Of a stretch of DNA of 64,000 nt, positions 39,643-49,192 are shown piece by piece; within the stretch, counting starts at the first letter, position 1; each line of letters begins with the position of its first letter. Location: the NCBI RefSeq assembly GCF_006968745.1, contig NZ_CP030118.1, forward strand, positions 2,740,654-2,804,653. The letters run 5' to 3'. This DNA is from Brasilonema sennae CENA114. GTDB lineage: Bacteria; Cyanobacteriota; Cyanobacteriia; Cyanobacteriales; Nostocaceae. A program made the position numbers and the translations under genes. The notes below the pieces were generated by a model that ran no database searches, was not told the DNA's origin, and saw nothing but the letters and a program-made list of their open reading frames with translations.

Positions 39643-42225
39643 ATGACAACCTCTCAGGAGAGGATTATCCCTACTGACCTGCGGATTGAAATGTCCCGGT
39701 CATATTTGGAATACGCAATGAGCGTCATTGTAGGTAGGGCACTACCAGACGCCAGGGATGGTCTGAAACCTGTGCATCGTCGCATTCTCTACGCAATGCA
39801 TGAACTCGGGTTGAGTGCTGATCGCCCCTTTCGTAAATGCGCTCGTGTGGTAGGGGAAGTGTTGGGTAAATATCACCCCCACGGCGACACAGCAGTCTAT
39901 GATGCTTTGGTGCGGATGGCGCAGGATTTTTCCATGAGATCTCCCCTGATCGCAGGGCATGGAAACTTTGGTTCGGTAGACAACGATCCACCAGCGGCAA
40001 TGCGATACACAGAATGCCGCTTGGAAGCTTTAACCAGCGATTCTCTGCTACAAGATATCGAATCGGAAACAGTAGATTTCATCGACAACTTCGATGCTTC
40101 CCAGCAAGAACCTACAGTCCTGCCAGCACGTATCCCACAGTTGCTGCTCAATGGTTCCTCTGGGATTGCGGTGGGTATGGCAACCAACATCCCCCCGCAT
40201 AACTTGGCTGAATTGATTGATGGGTTGGTAGCACTGATTGAAAATCCAGAAATAACCGACATTCAGTTAATGCAGTATATCCCCGGACCTGACTTTCCTA
40301 CTGGGAGTCAGATTCTAGGGACGACGGCAATTAAAGAAGCTTATACCACCGGGCGCGGTTCAATCACCATGCGCGGCGTGGCTACAATTGAAACTATTGA
40401 ACAACGGGGACGCCCTGACAGAGACGCAATTATCATCACCGAATTGCCTTACCAAACCAACAAGGCGGCGCTGATAGAAAAAATCGCCGAGATGGTGAAC
40501 GAAAAAAGGCTCGAGGGAATTGCCGATATTCGGGATGAAAGCGATCGCGATGGCATGCGAATTGTGATCGAACTCAAGCGCGATGCTTATCCCCGAGTTG
40601 TGTTAAATAACCTCTACAAGCAAACGCCACTGCAAGCCAACTTTGGGGCAAATATGCTGGCGCTAGTCAATGGCGAACCCCAGATACTTACCCTGAAGAA
40701 CTTTTTGCAAGTATTTTTGGATTTCCGCGTTGAAGCTATTACCAGACGCACTCGTTACGAACTGCGCAAAGCCGAAGAACGCGACCACATACTGCAAGGT
40801 TTGTTGATTGCCCTAGGGCGTTTAGATGAAATCATTAACTTAATTCGCCACGCACCTGATGCACCAACAGCCAAAGGCGAGTTGATGACAACCTACGGAC
40901 TTTCCGAAGCGCAAGCAGATGCAATATTGCAAATGCAACTGCGGCGTTTAACAGCTCTAGAAGCAGACAAAATCCGCCAGGAACACGAGCAATTGCAGGC
41001 AATAATTACTGACTTGCAGGATATCTTGGCACGGCGAGAGCGGATTTTAGAAATTATTGAAACCGAAGTTAAGCAACTTAGGGAAAAACACGCCACACCT
41101 CGTCGCACGGTCATTTCACCCCTGGAAGGAGAAATTGATGAGCGTGACCTCATAGCCAATGAAAAAGCTCTGATTCTGCTGACCGAGCAAGGTTACATCA
41201 AACGAATGGCAGTTAATACCTTTGAGGCACAAAGCCGTGCAACCAGAGGCAAAGCAGCTGCCAAGATGAAAGAAGATGATAACGTTGAGCATTTTTTGAC
41301 TTGCTGCGATCATGACAGCGTTCTATTTTTTAGCGAACGAGGTGTTGTTTACTGCCTGAAAACGTATCAGATCCCCATTAGTTCCCGTACAAGTCGCGGC
41401 ACACCAATTGTGCAAATGCTACCCATTCCCAAAGAGGAAAAAATCACTTCAATTGTCCCTGTTACAGAGTTTAGCAGTGATGAATATTTGGTCATGCTGA
41501 CCAAGGGCGGCTATATCAAGAAAACCGAGTTAGCAGCGTTTAGCAACATTCGTGCTAACGGCTTGATTGCCATTTCCTTGGAAGAAGGCGACCAACTGCG
41601 TTGGGTGCGACGCGCCAGAGTCGAAGACAGCGTGATCATCGGTTCGCGTCGGGGTGTAGCAATTCACTTTAGATGCGACCACGAACAACTGCGTCCTTTG
41701 AGTCGGGCAACTCGTGGGGTGAAATCCATGAAACTCAAGAAAGGAGATGAACTAGTGGGAATGGATATTCTTCCCGCTGCCATTCTTGCCACTTTGAATA
41801 CAGAAACAGAACCCGAAATTGAGGAAGTAGAAACGGAAGAGATTGAAAATGAAGAGTCTACCGAAGTCCCAGCCAACGGCAGTATAGGACCTTGGGTGTT
41901 AGTGATTACAATGGGAGGATACGGCAAGCGCGTACCAGTTGCCCAGTTTCGTTTGCAAAACCGTGCAGGTCAGGGTTTAACAGCAACTAAGTTCAAAAAT
42001 CGCAAAATAAAAGACCAGCTGGCAACTCTGCATATTGTCAACAGTGACGATGAAACTATGATGGTTACCAGTCGCGGTATCATCATACGTCAGGCGGTAA
42101 ATGCGATCTCCGTCCAATCGCGATCGGCAACAGGAGTACGAGTGCAGCGCCTAGACGAAGATGACGTGATCACGGGAGTGGCAATAGTTCCCCCCGATAC
42201 TGGAGATGCAGCAGAAGCAGAGTAA
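39643..42225 (+). CDS. gyrA: DNA gyrase subunit A
   Basis: 860 residues. The breakage-reunion domain shows [43 protein letters not shown] (quinolone-determining region) and [10 protein letters not shown] with the DNA-linking tyrosine. The C-terminal beta-pinwheel carries degenerate GyrA-box-like repeats ([55 protein letters not shown]). The canonical QRRGGKG box is not seen, so a topoisomerase-IV-like activity is possible, but gyrA is the usual call for this length and order in cyanobacteria. lnt follows. Confidence 0.93.
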   Translation: MTTSQERIIPTDLRIEMSRSYLEYAMSVIVGRALPDARDGLKPVHRRILYAMHELGLSADRPFRKCARVVGEVLGKYHPHGDTAVYDALVRMAQDFSMRSPLIAGHGNFGSVDNDPPAAMRYTECRLEALTSDSLLQDIESETVDFIDNFDASQQEPTVLPARIPQLLLNGSSGIAVGMATNIPPHNLAELIDGLVALIENPEITDIQLMQYIPGPDFPTGSQILGTTAIKEAYTTGRGSITMRGVATIETIEQRGRPDRDAIIITELPYQTNKAALIEKIAEMVNEKRLEGIADIRDESDRDGMRIVIELKRDAYPRVVLNNLYKQTPLQANFGANMLALVNGEPQILTLKNFLQVFLDFRVEAITRRTRYELRKAEERDHILQGLLIALGRLDEIINLIRHAPDAPTAKGELMTTYGLSEAQADAILQMQLRRLTALEADKIRQEHEQLQAIITDLQDILARRERILEIIETEVKQLREKHATPRRTVISPLEGEIDERDLIANEKALILLTEQGYIKRMAVNTFEAQSRATRGKAAAKMKEDDNVEHFLTCCDHDSVLFFSERGVVYCLKTYQIPISSRTSRGTPIVQMLPIPKEEKITSIVPVTEFSSDEYLVMLTKGGYIKKTELAAFSNIRANGLIAISLEEGDQLRWVRRARVEDSVIIGSRRGVAIHFRCDHEQLRPLSRATRGVKSMKLKKGDELVGMDILPAAILATLNTETEPEIEEVETEEIENEESTEVPANGSIGPWVLVITMGGYGKRVPVAQFRLQNRAGQGLTATKFKNRKIKDQLATLHIVNSDDETMMVTSRGIIIRQAVNAISVQSRSATGVRVQRLDEDDVITGVAIVPPDTGDAAEAE

Positions 42226-42244
42226 AAAGCAGGGAAAGCAGGGG

Positions 42245-43948
42245 ATGAAGTTTACCAACTTGATCCCTTACGTGATTGCTCTATGTAGTGGAGTTTTGAT
42301 GGGACTGACTGTCGCACCTTTTGGTGCATGGTTCTTTGCATGGTTCTCCCTTGCTCCCCTCTGGGTATTAGTTATTCGTTCTGCACAACGCAAAAATTTA
42401 TCTCCCTCTCTCGCCCTCGCCCTCGCCTGGGGTATTGGATATCACGGAATTGCTCTATCCTGGATTACCGGGATTCACCCGATGACTTGGATGGGGGTTC
42501 CTTGGTTGGCAAGTTTGGCGATCGCCCTTTTTTGCTGGCTATTCATTACCCTTTGGGGAGCTGCATTAGTCGCGAGTTGGGCAACAGGAATGCGAGTGAT
42601 TTCTCGTTCTATTCATAATGGCTTTGCTCGTGTCTTAATTGGCACAGCTTTATGGTGTGGGTTAGAAGCGTTTTGGAGTGCAGGTCCTCTTTGGTGGAGT
42701 TCTCTTTCTTACACCCAAAGCCCGCATAATCTTGTTATTTTACACCTTGGTCAACTTTCTGGACCTAGTGTGGTGACAGCTGCTATTGTTGCTGTGAATG
42801 GCTTAATTGCTGAAGGTTTAATAAACCGCCAAGACGAGGCAGTGCGTTGCGGGGGTTCCCCCCGTTGTAGCACCTGCCGTGCCAAGAACGCCAAGATTTC
42901 CTCCGCGTCAACGGACACTTTCTTCTCCCAAAGGGAGACGCCAAAGGCGAACAACGGAGGGAACCCCCGCACGGAAGTGTCTTCCTCTGCGTCTTGGCGG
43001 TTCGTTTATTTATCAAGCGCTGCAGCATTGTTGATCACTGTTCACCTCATCGGATTTGGTTTATACAGCCGTCCGCTTACCCAACCAGCAGAAGCAGCAC
43101 TCAAAGTGGGGATTGTTCAGGGAAATGTCCCCAACGAAATCAAGCTTTACCCAGAAGGTTTTCGTCGCGCTATTGAAGGTTACACCACTGGATATTTGAA
43201 ACTAGCAAATCAAAATGTAGCTGCAGTGTTAACCCCAGAAGGCGCTTTACCTTTTTTCCAGAATGAAATTATACGTAGTTCATTGGTCGCAGCAGTGCGC
43301 GAAAAAGGTGTGGTTGCATGGATTGGCGGTTTTTACAAACAGGGAACCAGCTATACAAATAGTTTATTTACAGTCGCTGGCGATGGTGAGATCAAAAGCC
43401 GCTACGGTAAAGCAAAAATGGTTCCGATTGGGGAATACATTCCGTTTGAATCAATTTTAGGTGGTATTATTAGCCGTTTATCGCCTTTAGATGAACATCA
43501 AGTTCCTGGTTCGTCAAATCAGCTATTTGACACACCTTTTGGTCGCGCTATTGTTGGTATCTGTTATGAATCTGCGTTTTCTGGCCAATTTCGCCGTCAA
43601 GCTGCTGCGGGTGGGCAATTTATACTGAGTCCTTCAAATGATGCTCATTACAGTGCAGCGATGCCTGCTCAACATCACGCACAGGATATCATGCGGGCAA
43701 TAGAAACTGACAGATGGGCAGTGCGAGCAACTAATACAGGATATTCAGCTTTTGTCAATCCCCACGGCGAAACAGTCTGGATCTCTGGACATAATACGTA
43801 TGAAGTCCATGCAGAAACGATTTATCAACGACAAACTGAAACTTTATACGTCCGTTGGGGCGATTGGTTGACGCCGTTATTGTTGGGAGTGGGAATATTA
43901 GCATGGTTGATATCTAAGGCTGATTCATCTTCACCACAAAGCGGATGA
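42245..43948 (+). CDS. lnt: Apolipoprotein N-acyltransferase with an in-frame repeat insertion
   Basis: Adds the third acyl chain to lipoproteins in the inner membrane. I use ATG 42245 (MKFTNLIPYV), just past the gyrA stop; ATG 42206 overlaps gyrA. About eight membrane helices and a nitrilase-like periplasmic domain. The catalytic residues are present: Glu in LTPEGALPFF, Lys in YGKAKMVPIGEY, Cys in GICYESAFSG. Residues ~194-252 (DNA 42824-43002), between two membrane segments, are encoded by a palindromic repeat element (RCGGSPRCSTCRAKNAK... RETPKANNGGNPRTE), which lengthens a loop by ~60 residues without shifting frame. At 567 residues it is longer than usual relatives. Confidence 0.9.
   Translation: MKFTNLIPYVIALCSGVLMGLTVAPFGAWFFAWFSLAPLWVLVIRSAQRKNLSPSLALALAWGIGYHGIALSWITGIHPMTWMGVPWLASLAIALFCWLFITLWGAALVASWATGMRVISRSIHNGFARVLIGTALWCGLEAFWSAGPLWWSSLSYTQSPHNLVILHLGQLSGPSVVTAAIVAVNGLIAEGLINRQDEAVRCGGSPRCSTCRAKNAKISSASTDTFFSQRETPKANNGGNPRTEVSSSASWRFVYLSSAAALLITVHLIGFGLYSRPLTQPAEAALKVGIVQGNVPNEIKLYPEGFRRAIEGYTTGYLKLANQNVAAVLTPEGALPFFQNEIIRSSLVAAVREKGVVAWIGGFYKQGTSYTNSLFTVAGDGEIKSRYGKAKMVPIGEYIPFESILGGIISRLSPLDEHQVPGSSNQLFDTPFGRAIVGICYESAFSGQFRRQAAAGGQFILSPSNDAHYSAAMPAQHHAQDIMRAIETDRWAVRATNTGYSAFVNPHGETVWISGHNTYEVHAETIYQRQTETLYVRWGDWLTPLLLGVGILAWLISKADSSSPQSG
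42824..43002. repeat. MITE-like palindromic element inside lnt
   Basis: Outer inverted repeat AACCGCCAAGACG (42824-42836) pairs with CGTCTTGGCGGTT (42990-43002), and an inner 20-bp pair with one mismatch lies at 42849-42868 and 42951-42970 (GCGGGGGTTCCC...). The ~180-base element has no own gene, is G/C-rich at its arms, and is read through in frame by lnt. Confidence 0.82.
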
Positions 43949-44117
43949 TTTCCAGGTCTATTTTTAGCAACTTGCGCACTACTCCTAAAGTCCAAGGGCG
44001 GGAAATGAACCAAGGGTGGTTGATGAGAAAATTGACAACCTTATTTATTATCAGTGATAAATTTTTAGCCGTGCAGGTGATTGCTTTGCGAGTGGGTTGA
44101 CGTATAGTTTTGACCAT
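43914..44117 (-). CDS. Small basic protein of unknown function, antisense to the lnt 3' end
   Basis: 67 residues (MVKTIRQPTRKAITCTAKNLSLIINKVVNFLINHPWFISRPWTL). A perfect AGGAGG ribosome site stands three bases before the ATG at 44117, which is the main reason to call it. Its last ~12 codons overlap the end of lnt on the opposite strand. No motif recognised; basic and partly hydrophobic. Confidence 0.45.
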   Translation of the reverse strand: MVKTIRQPTRKAITCTAKNLSLIINKVVNFLINHPWFISRPWTLGVVRKLLKIDLEIIRFVVKMNQP

Positions 44118-44418
44118 AATCCTCCTGGTAGATGGTGTGGGGTACTTTGAAGTTGGTGATTACTCTAACAAAGGAAGGCTACAACAGAATAGCCGAATTC
44201 CTCAATTAAGAAGGTTTTACCACTTACTCGGTGGAATCTGGTACGCGGCTCAGATCAGGAAAAAATACTTGTTTATCAAGGATTTCCCAACTTAAATGGA
44301 TTAATCGTTAAAGTTCGGGAATCCTTATATTAATTGGAGTGTGGTGCAACACAACCAAATCCGTAAAATCGCAAATACCGCTTGTATCTAAGATTATCAA
44401 ACTTAAATCGAACAAATC
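43949..44418. other. Gap between lnt and the C2-like gene
   Basis: Apart from the small antisense gene candidate at 43914-44117 I see nothing firm. A 61-codon plus-strand frame at 44110-44295 has no ribosome site and is not called. The promoter of the 44419 gene should be in the last ~100 bases. Confidence 0.4.
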
Positions 44419-44754
44419 ATGGCAACACTAAAACTGATCGAGTTATTGTGCATAGATCCTGAAGACACAGATATGAAGGACGAGGCTTATATCCGAATCA
44501 TCACTACTGATCGTTCACTTCGAGTTCCCACTGCAGGTTCTTTCCCTATTGCCAAAAGTCAGTCGGTAAGTCTTAAAAACAATACCATCAATTTTACGGG
44601 AAAAGCAGAGGTTAGGCTTTTTGACCAAGATTCTGTAGATGCTGATGACTTTTTAGGCACAAATACCGTAGATTCATCAAAAACAGGGGCAGGTAAACTC
44701 AAGTTTATTAAGAGCGGTGTCAACTACGAATTGAAGTACGAAGTTGTTCGATAA
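44419..44754 (+). CDS. Small C2-like beta-sandwich protein
   Basis: 111 residues. It reads as eight short beta-strands with acidic loops: ELLCIDPEDTDMKDEAYIRI, SFPIAKSQSVSL, NFTGKAEVRLFDQDSVDADDFLGTNTV, FIKSGVNYELKYEVV. The EVRLFDQDSVDADDFLG stretch is typical of calcium-binding C2 strands (Asp pattern D-x-D...DDFLG). I know similar small cyanobacterial proteins but no demonstrated role; calcium or lipid binding is a reasonable guess. It is followed by a strong terminator. Confidence 0.68.
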   Translation: MATLKLIELLCIDPEDTDMKDEAYIRIITTDRSLRVPTAGSFPIAKSQSVSLKNNTINFTGKAEVRLFDQDSVDADDFLGTNTVDSSKTGAGKLKFIKSGVNYELKYEVVR

Positions 44755-44850
44755 AGAATTGTTGAACCAATGGTAAACGCCCAGGTCAGGCTTGTGATTT
44801 TGATGTGATGGAACTTCTGGGCGCGAGGATCCCGAAAAACACAAAATTCA

Positions 44851-44884
44851 AAACCACCAGGGTGAGCACTCGGTGGTTTTTTTG
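44851..44884 (+). terminator. Rho-independent terminator after the C2-like gene
   Basis: AAACCACC and GGTGGTTT form an 8-bp stem with a 13-base loop, followed by TTTTTTT, 97 bases after the stop of the C2-like gene. Confidence 0.85.
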
Positions 44885-44950
44885 GCTTCAACTTGCCAAG
44901 TTTTGAACAATACTTACTGCTCGACCAACCCAAAATTGCCAGCTTAAGGC

Positions 44951-44982
44951 AAGTAGGGGAAGTAGGGGAAGTAGGGGAGAGT
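44951..44982. repeat. Short tandem repeat GTAGGGGAA x3
   Basis: Three consecutive copies of a 9-base unit in the gap before the porin gene, of the STRR kind common in Nostocales. No coding role. Confidence 0.85.
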
Positions 44983-45046
44983 AAGAATTTTTTCACCTCA
45001 TCAACCCGTCAAAGTTAGTCTGGCGGACTACTACAAATCCCCACTA

Positions 45047-46858
45047 CTAAAACTTATAGACAGTTCTGAGTACACCAATAACAATGTCGTCATTGTTTTG
45101 GTCATGATTTGGAGCAGTCAGCCAGATCACACCAGGAGTAATCTGAATATTGTCTGTTAACTGGTATCTGTAGAAAGCCTCAAAATGCAGTGAGGTGTCT
45201 TTATCTGCTCTACCACCATTCAACGTACTATCAATCCCTGTTACCTTGGGTTCCATTCCAACTAAGAAGCCTCCCAAATTTCCTTTTTTACCTATATCAG
45301 GAAAAGCAAATGTAACTGCCCAGTTCCAAACATCCGCATCTCCTTTGCCGATGTAACGCTGGTTAGCATATCCAACCCAGCCACCTATGGCAAAATTGGT
45401 GCTAAGTTTAAAAATTCCTGATAAACCGTAAGCATTGGTAACAACTGGTGTATTAAAGTTGCTATTGGACAGATTACTGCCAGTACTCGTGCCAAAAGGT
45501 ATAAAGTCAGGATTAAGAGCAGAGGCTAAATTATCACCAGTGGTGTAGTAAGAAGGGCTATAGCTATTGATATACGTCAGCCCGATTTTGGCGTTATCAC
45601 TAGGACTAATAATAACTTGAGCTAAAGCTGCATAAACACCGTCGAACAGACCATTTTTAGCAGTAGGTTTTCCAGCATTGCTATCAGGACTCAAATAGGC
45701 CAAATTCAGTTGCAGTTTGTCACCAAAAAGCTGTCTCAATCCAAGGCCTGCACCACCACTGTAGTTGTAGATTGGGTTGCGTAAACCGAACAGCGATACT
45801 GCTCCCCCATCAAAATAAGGGTTTAATTCATACGAAGCATCCAGATCCACAAAACCATTGCCTGTCCCAGCAAGGTAAACATTGGTTGTAGGACTAAGAG
45901 GAAAGCGATATCGCAACAGCCCTATTCCGAGGTCATTACCGCTATCGCCGTCATACTCTAGCCGACCTTCGTTGGTGAGCGTTGGACCACTATTTGTGCT
46001 ACCAAGAGGTGTGACATTGTTGGCTTGGAGGCGGGTTGTCAGGAGATCTTTGCCTGTGAAGCTAGTGTCTAAATTGAGGCGTAGCCGGCTACTTAAGGTA
46101 GGAATTCTGTCAATGGGCTGACCGTTAGCATTATCGCCAGTAAGCACACTTGCAAAACCAACGACGACTTCAGCGTTAAGCTTGGTAGTAGTAGAAAATT
46201 GGTTGGCTTCTAGTGTAGCCGTATTCGCTTCTAGCGTATCGACACGACCTCGTAAGGTGGTAAGTTCTGCAGCAAACTCTGACTGTAGTTTTTGCAGTGT
46301 AGCCAAATCTTCTTGCCTAACTAAATCAGCAGTACCCGTTGCAATCAATTCGTTGAGCCGGTTTAAAGCAGCATTTAAACCAGCTGCAAACTCATAGCGA
46401 GTGAGTGCCCGGTTACCCCGGAAGGTGGCGTTAGGATAACCAGTGATCGCCCCATAACGCTCCACCAAAGACTGCAATGCTTGAAATGCCCAATCAGTAG
46501 GTTGTACATCCGATAGCTGAGAAACAGAAGTTATTTGAGCTATTGTCTGATTGTTCACCGTTTTTTCTCGCACATTTGGGGAATCTGTAACCACTGGCAA
46601 AGTCTGGCTAGCAGAGGTATCAGTTTGTCCTAAAAGATTCTTGTCTACAAGCTCTTCAGTGTTGGCATTACTTGCAGAGTTAGACTCAACTACTTGGGGT
46701 GATTGAACGAAATCAGTATTTTGTTCATTAACAGTAATTGGTTTCTTGGCAACTTCCATTATCCCATGAATTTCTTGAGCACATAACGTCTCAATACTCA
46801 TTAAATTGAACGTTAGAGTTGCCAAAATTAGTTGTAGTATTTTATGCATTTTTATCAT
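45047..46858 (-). CDS. SLH-domain OprB-type porin ("iron uptake porin" family)
   Basis: 603 residues. A signal peptide ends near CAQE (~28). The SLH module (~115-165, VSQLSDVQPTDWAFQALQSLVERYGAITGYPNATFRGNRALTRYEFAAGL) anchors to the cell wall. A coiled coil follows (~165-215, LATLQKLQSEFAAELTTLRGRVDTLEANTATLE), then the 16-strand OprB-like barrel to a terminal ...VIGVLRTVYKF. The family passes iron or sugars; its place next to a LacI repressor and sugar importer favours a sugar role here, but this is inference, because nothing in the barrel shows specificity. Confidence 0.85.
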   Translation of the reverse strand: MIKMHKILQLILATLTFNLMSIETLCAQEIHGIMEVAKKPITVNEQNTDFVQSPQVVESNSASNANTEELVDKNLLGQTDTSASQTLPVVTDSPNVREKTVNNQTIAQITSVSQLSDVQPTDWAFQALQSLVERYGAITGYPNATFRGNRALTRYEFAAGLNAALNRLNELIATGTADLVRQEDLATLQKLQSEFAAELTTLRGRVDTLEANTATLEANQFSTTTKLNAEVVVGFASVLTGDNANGQPIDRIPTLSSRLRLNLDTSFTGKDLLTTRLQANNVTPLGSTNSGPTLTNEGRLEYDGDSGNDLGIGLLRYRFPLSPTTNVYLAGTGNGFVDLDASYELNPYFDGGAVSLFGLRNPIYNYSGGAGLGLRQLFGDKLQLNLAYLSPDSNAGKPTAKNGLFDGVYAALAQVIISPSDNAKIGLTYINSYSPSYYTTGDNLASALNPDFIPFGTSTGSNLSNSNFNTPVVTNAYGLSGIFKLSTNFAIGGWVGYANQRYIGKGDADVWNWAVTFAFPDIGKKGNLGGFLVGMEPKVTGIDSTLNGGRADKDTSLHFEAFYRYQLTDNIQITPGVIWLTAPNHDQNNDDIVIGVLRTVYKF

Positions 46859-47183
46859 GTTATTACCCTGATTTTCAGAAATCTCGTTTTTTGCTAAATA
46901 CTCACAAAGTAAATTGCCGTTTACACTTGTATTCAGATCGCCGACTTCGTAAGAGTTGTCCGGGAACTTGTTTTTTCACGAATCATTGAATCACGGGGGC
47001 TGATGCCAAGGTTCGCCAAGTTTTTAAGAAGAAAAAATAGAATAACTCCGACGCAAGCGTAAATAATATAAGCGGTTGGTTGTTAAGCCAGTTTTTAAAA
47101 ATATTTTTCTTTTTAAAAAATGCCTCAATTCCTTACTTTGTTGCAAGCATACTTCCTTGTATATGAAATACAAGGTTTGTTAA

Positions 47184-47254
47184 CTAGACCTCTCCAAAAA
47201 TCGATTTTTATTGCAAGCGCAGTAAAGGTTTCATAGCCATTTTTGGAGAGGTCT
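47184..47254. repeat. 71-bp MITE-like element with perfect 17-bp terminal inverted repeats
   Basis: TAGACCTCTCCAAAAAT (47184-47200) and ATTTTTGGAGAGGTCTA (47238-47254) are exact complements flanking 37 bases. The TA at each outer edge is what IS630/Tc1-type transposition produces, so this is probably a non-autonomous derivative. Confidence 0.8.
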
Positions 47255-47503
47255 ACTGAGGGTTTCAGCCGAATATTATCTTTATATAGACTCAACTTCT
47301 CAACAAAATTTTAAGTATAATAGTCATCAAAATTTTGACTCAATACTAAATTTTGTTGTGTTTTTGCTGCCATTCAAATATTTATACATAACTCAATATC
47401 TCAATTTTATTGCTGTTTAATTAAGTAAGTTCTTAAGTTAGTCAGTAAATTTAATTTTATGATCATTTTCTTGATGTTTGATTAGCTTACTATTTTTGGT
47501 AGA

Positions 47504-47550
47504 TTACTTAACACATATTTACTTTTTAAAAGTAAATATGTGTTAAGTAA
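47504..47550 (-). terminator. 47-bp hairpin with 23-bp perfect arms behind the lacI-type gene
   Basis: Two exactly complementary 23-base arms (47504-47526 and 47528-47550; arm starts TTACTTAACACATATTTACT) with a one-base loop, 52 bases past the regulator's stop on its strand. It could be a terminator, a cruciform, or a palindromic insertion. The arms are AT-rich. Confidence 0.7.
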
Positions 47551-47601
47551 ACATTTTTAAAAATTAACTAAACTTGATATCTTTGGAGTTTTGGCACTTC
47601 G

Positions 47602-48654
47602 TTAAATCAGGTATTGTTTGGGCACCTTAGGGAGTAATGCGGCGCTACTACCCCGCTGGACTAGAAAAGGAGATAAAACGCGGTTTTCCACAGTTTTTTC
47701 TTGTAATAAATCGAGTAACATTTGCATCGCAGAGCAACCAATTTCTAACATTGGCTGGCAGATTGTCGTAAGTGGTGGCGTAACGTAACCAGACAGAGCA
47801 ATACCATCAAATCCGACTAGACTTAAATCTTGCGGTACAGAAATGCCTAGTTCTTGGCAAGCCAACAGAGCTCCAACAGCTACCATATCGTTATAACAAA
47901 AGATGCCTGTTACCCCAGCAGTGACTAGTTTAGGTAGCATCTGTTGTCCTGTAGCAACATCGCTTGCCCTGATATTATCTTCATCACTAATTGCCACCAC
48001 TACACTCATTGGTGATAGATTAGCTTCACTCAGAGCCATACGATATCCTTCCAGACGCTGTTGGTTTGATTTGCTGTGATCGCCCACACCCAAGTAACCA
48101 ATACGCTTATGTCCAAGACTGACTAGATGCTCTACGGCTAACTTACCACCTAAGCGATCGTCTATTTCCACTGAGTGAAACATCTGGGATTGCTCTTTGG
48201 ATTGGCTATTAATCAGAACTGTTGGCATAGCAATTTGTGCTAATTGCTTCATATGCTGTTTGCCGGTTCGGGAGTCGGCTACCAAGATACCGTCCACTCT
48301 CCGACGATTAAAATTATTAATCGCTGCTATTTCCTCCTCAACATCTCGGTGTGAAGCACTTAACACAACACTCAAACCTGCCGATCTCGCAACCTGTTCG
48401 ATTCCCTCTACAACCTCAGCAAAAAAGGGATCTGCTATTGAAGTTACCACTACCCCAATGGTATTGGTGCGTGAAGAAAGTAAGCTTTGAGCGATCGCAT
48501 TCGGCACATAGTTCATCTCCCGCGCCAGTTGCTTAATTTCCTCTCGCACCTTCGGGCTAATCACAGAGTTATCTCGCAAAGCTCGTGAAACCGTAGAATG
48601 AGAAACGCCTGCTCTGCGAGCAATATCTTGAATTGAAATTCTTCGTTTGCTCAT
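47602..48654 (-). CDS. frtR: LacI-family transcriptional repressor, FrtR-like
   Basis: 350 residues. The HTH and hinge are at ~5-55 (SIQDIARRAGVSHSTVSRALRDNSVISPKVREEI...MNYVPNAIAQSLLSSRTNTIGVV), followed by the sugar-binding periplasmic-protein-like domain. Its ligand pocket is typical of pentose/hexose regulators. It is divergent from a sugar ABC operon, as frtR is from frtABC of Anabaena variabilis, which represses fructose uptake. Two TGCACAC[G/C]TGTGCA palindromes at 48738 and 49130 are the probable operators. The symbol is by analogy of content and layout. Confidence 0.82.
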   Translation of the reverse strand: MSKRRISIQDIARRAGVSHSTVSRALRDNSVISPKVREEIKQLAREMNYVPNAIAQSLLSSRTNTIGVVVTSIADPFFAEVVEGIEQVARSAGLSVVLSASHRDVEEEIAAINNFNRRRVDGILVADSRTGKQHMKQLAQIAMPTVLINSQSKEQSQMFHSVEIDDRLGGKLAVEHLVSLGHKRIGYLGVGDHSKSNQQRLEGYRMALSEANLSPMSVVVAISDEDNIRASDVATGQQMLPKLVTAGVTGIFCYNDMVAVGALLACQELGISVPQDLSLVGFDGIALSGYVTPPLTTICQPMLEIGCSAMQMLLDLLQEKTVENRVLSPFLVQRGSSAALLPKVPKQYLI

Positions 48655-48737
48655 AGTGTTTTCCTGGTATGCGGGAAACTCAGTTTACAAGGTCAGTGTC
48701 TTTAGATCTGAGTTATTGACTTGCTATCTCATTTTTG

Positions 48738-48751
48738 TGCACACGTGTGCA
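48738..48751. promoter_or_regulatory. LacI-type operator O1
   Basis: TGCACACGTGTGCA is a perfect 14-bp palindrome 84 bases upstream of the repressor gene start, with the central CG typical of LacI-family sites. It is probably used for autoregulation. Confidence 0.75.
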
Positions 48752-49093
48752 TTTATAGACTTATAATAAACTTTAGTCATTTGTCAAGCGATTTTAATAC
48801 AAATCTTCAGTACCCAAGTTCTGTAGAGGTTTGTACCAACAAAGTAATGTCTTGTGCAGGGACGCGGCACACTTTGCGTTAGTGCAAAGCCTTATTTTTC
48901 GTCACGAGTGCTTACAGCAGAATTCACAAGTCAGAAGTCAGAAGTAAAAATGGCTTTCTGCCTGACTTTGAGACAAGAGCGTTGTACCTCAATTACTTGC
49001 AATGCGCTGTAAGTCTGAAGAAAATCCACACATGTTGTAACTTGTCAATAATTAGGACCGAATTTCTTCTGGGTCAAACAAAGGAAAAAACGC

Positions 49094-49143
49094 TTGACAT
49101 AGAAAAGAAGATTTGATGTGTAATAGTTATGCACACCTGTGCA
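49094..49143 (+). promoter_or_regulatory. Promoter and LacI-type operator O2 for the sugar operon
   Basis: TTGACA (49094-49099) and TGTAAT (49119-49124) are 19 bases apart, followed by TGCACACCTGTGCA (49130-49143), which differs from O1 in one base. Placement just past the -10 suits a repressor that blocks initiation. The next large gene is ~1.08 kb downstream, so the leader is long unless another promoter exists. Confidence 0.68.
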
Positions 49144-49192
49144 AAAAACAATACGAAATCACTTTTTCACAAATCAACATCAAAAAGTAGAT

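Larger units (their letters stand above)
46859..47601. other. Repeat-bearing gap between porin gene and lacI-type gene
   Basis: 743 bases with no gene. It holds a MITE-like inverted-repeat pair (47184-47254) and a 47-bp near-perfect palindrome (47504-47550), both listed separately, in very AT-rich DNA. The porin promoter should lie near 46870-46960. Confidence 0.6.

Noticed and set aside
44110..44295. 61-codon plus-strand frame before the C2-like gene
   Set aside because: No ribosome site and no family-like pattern.
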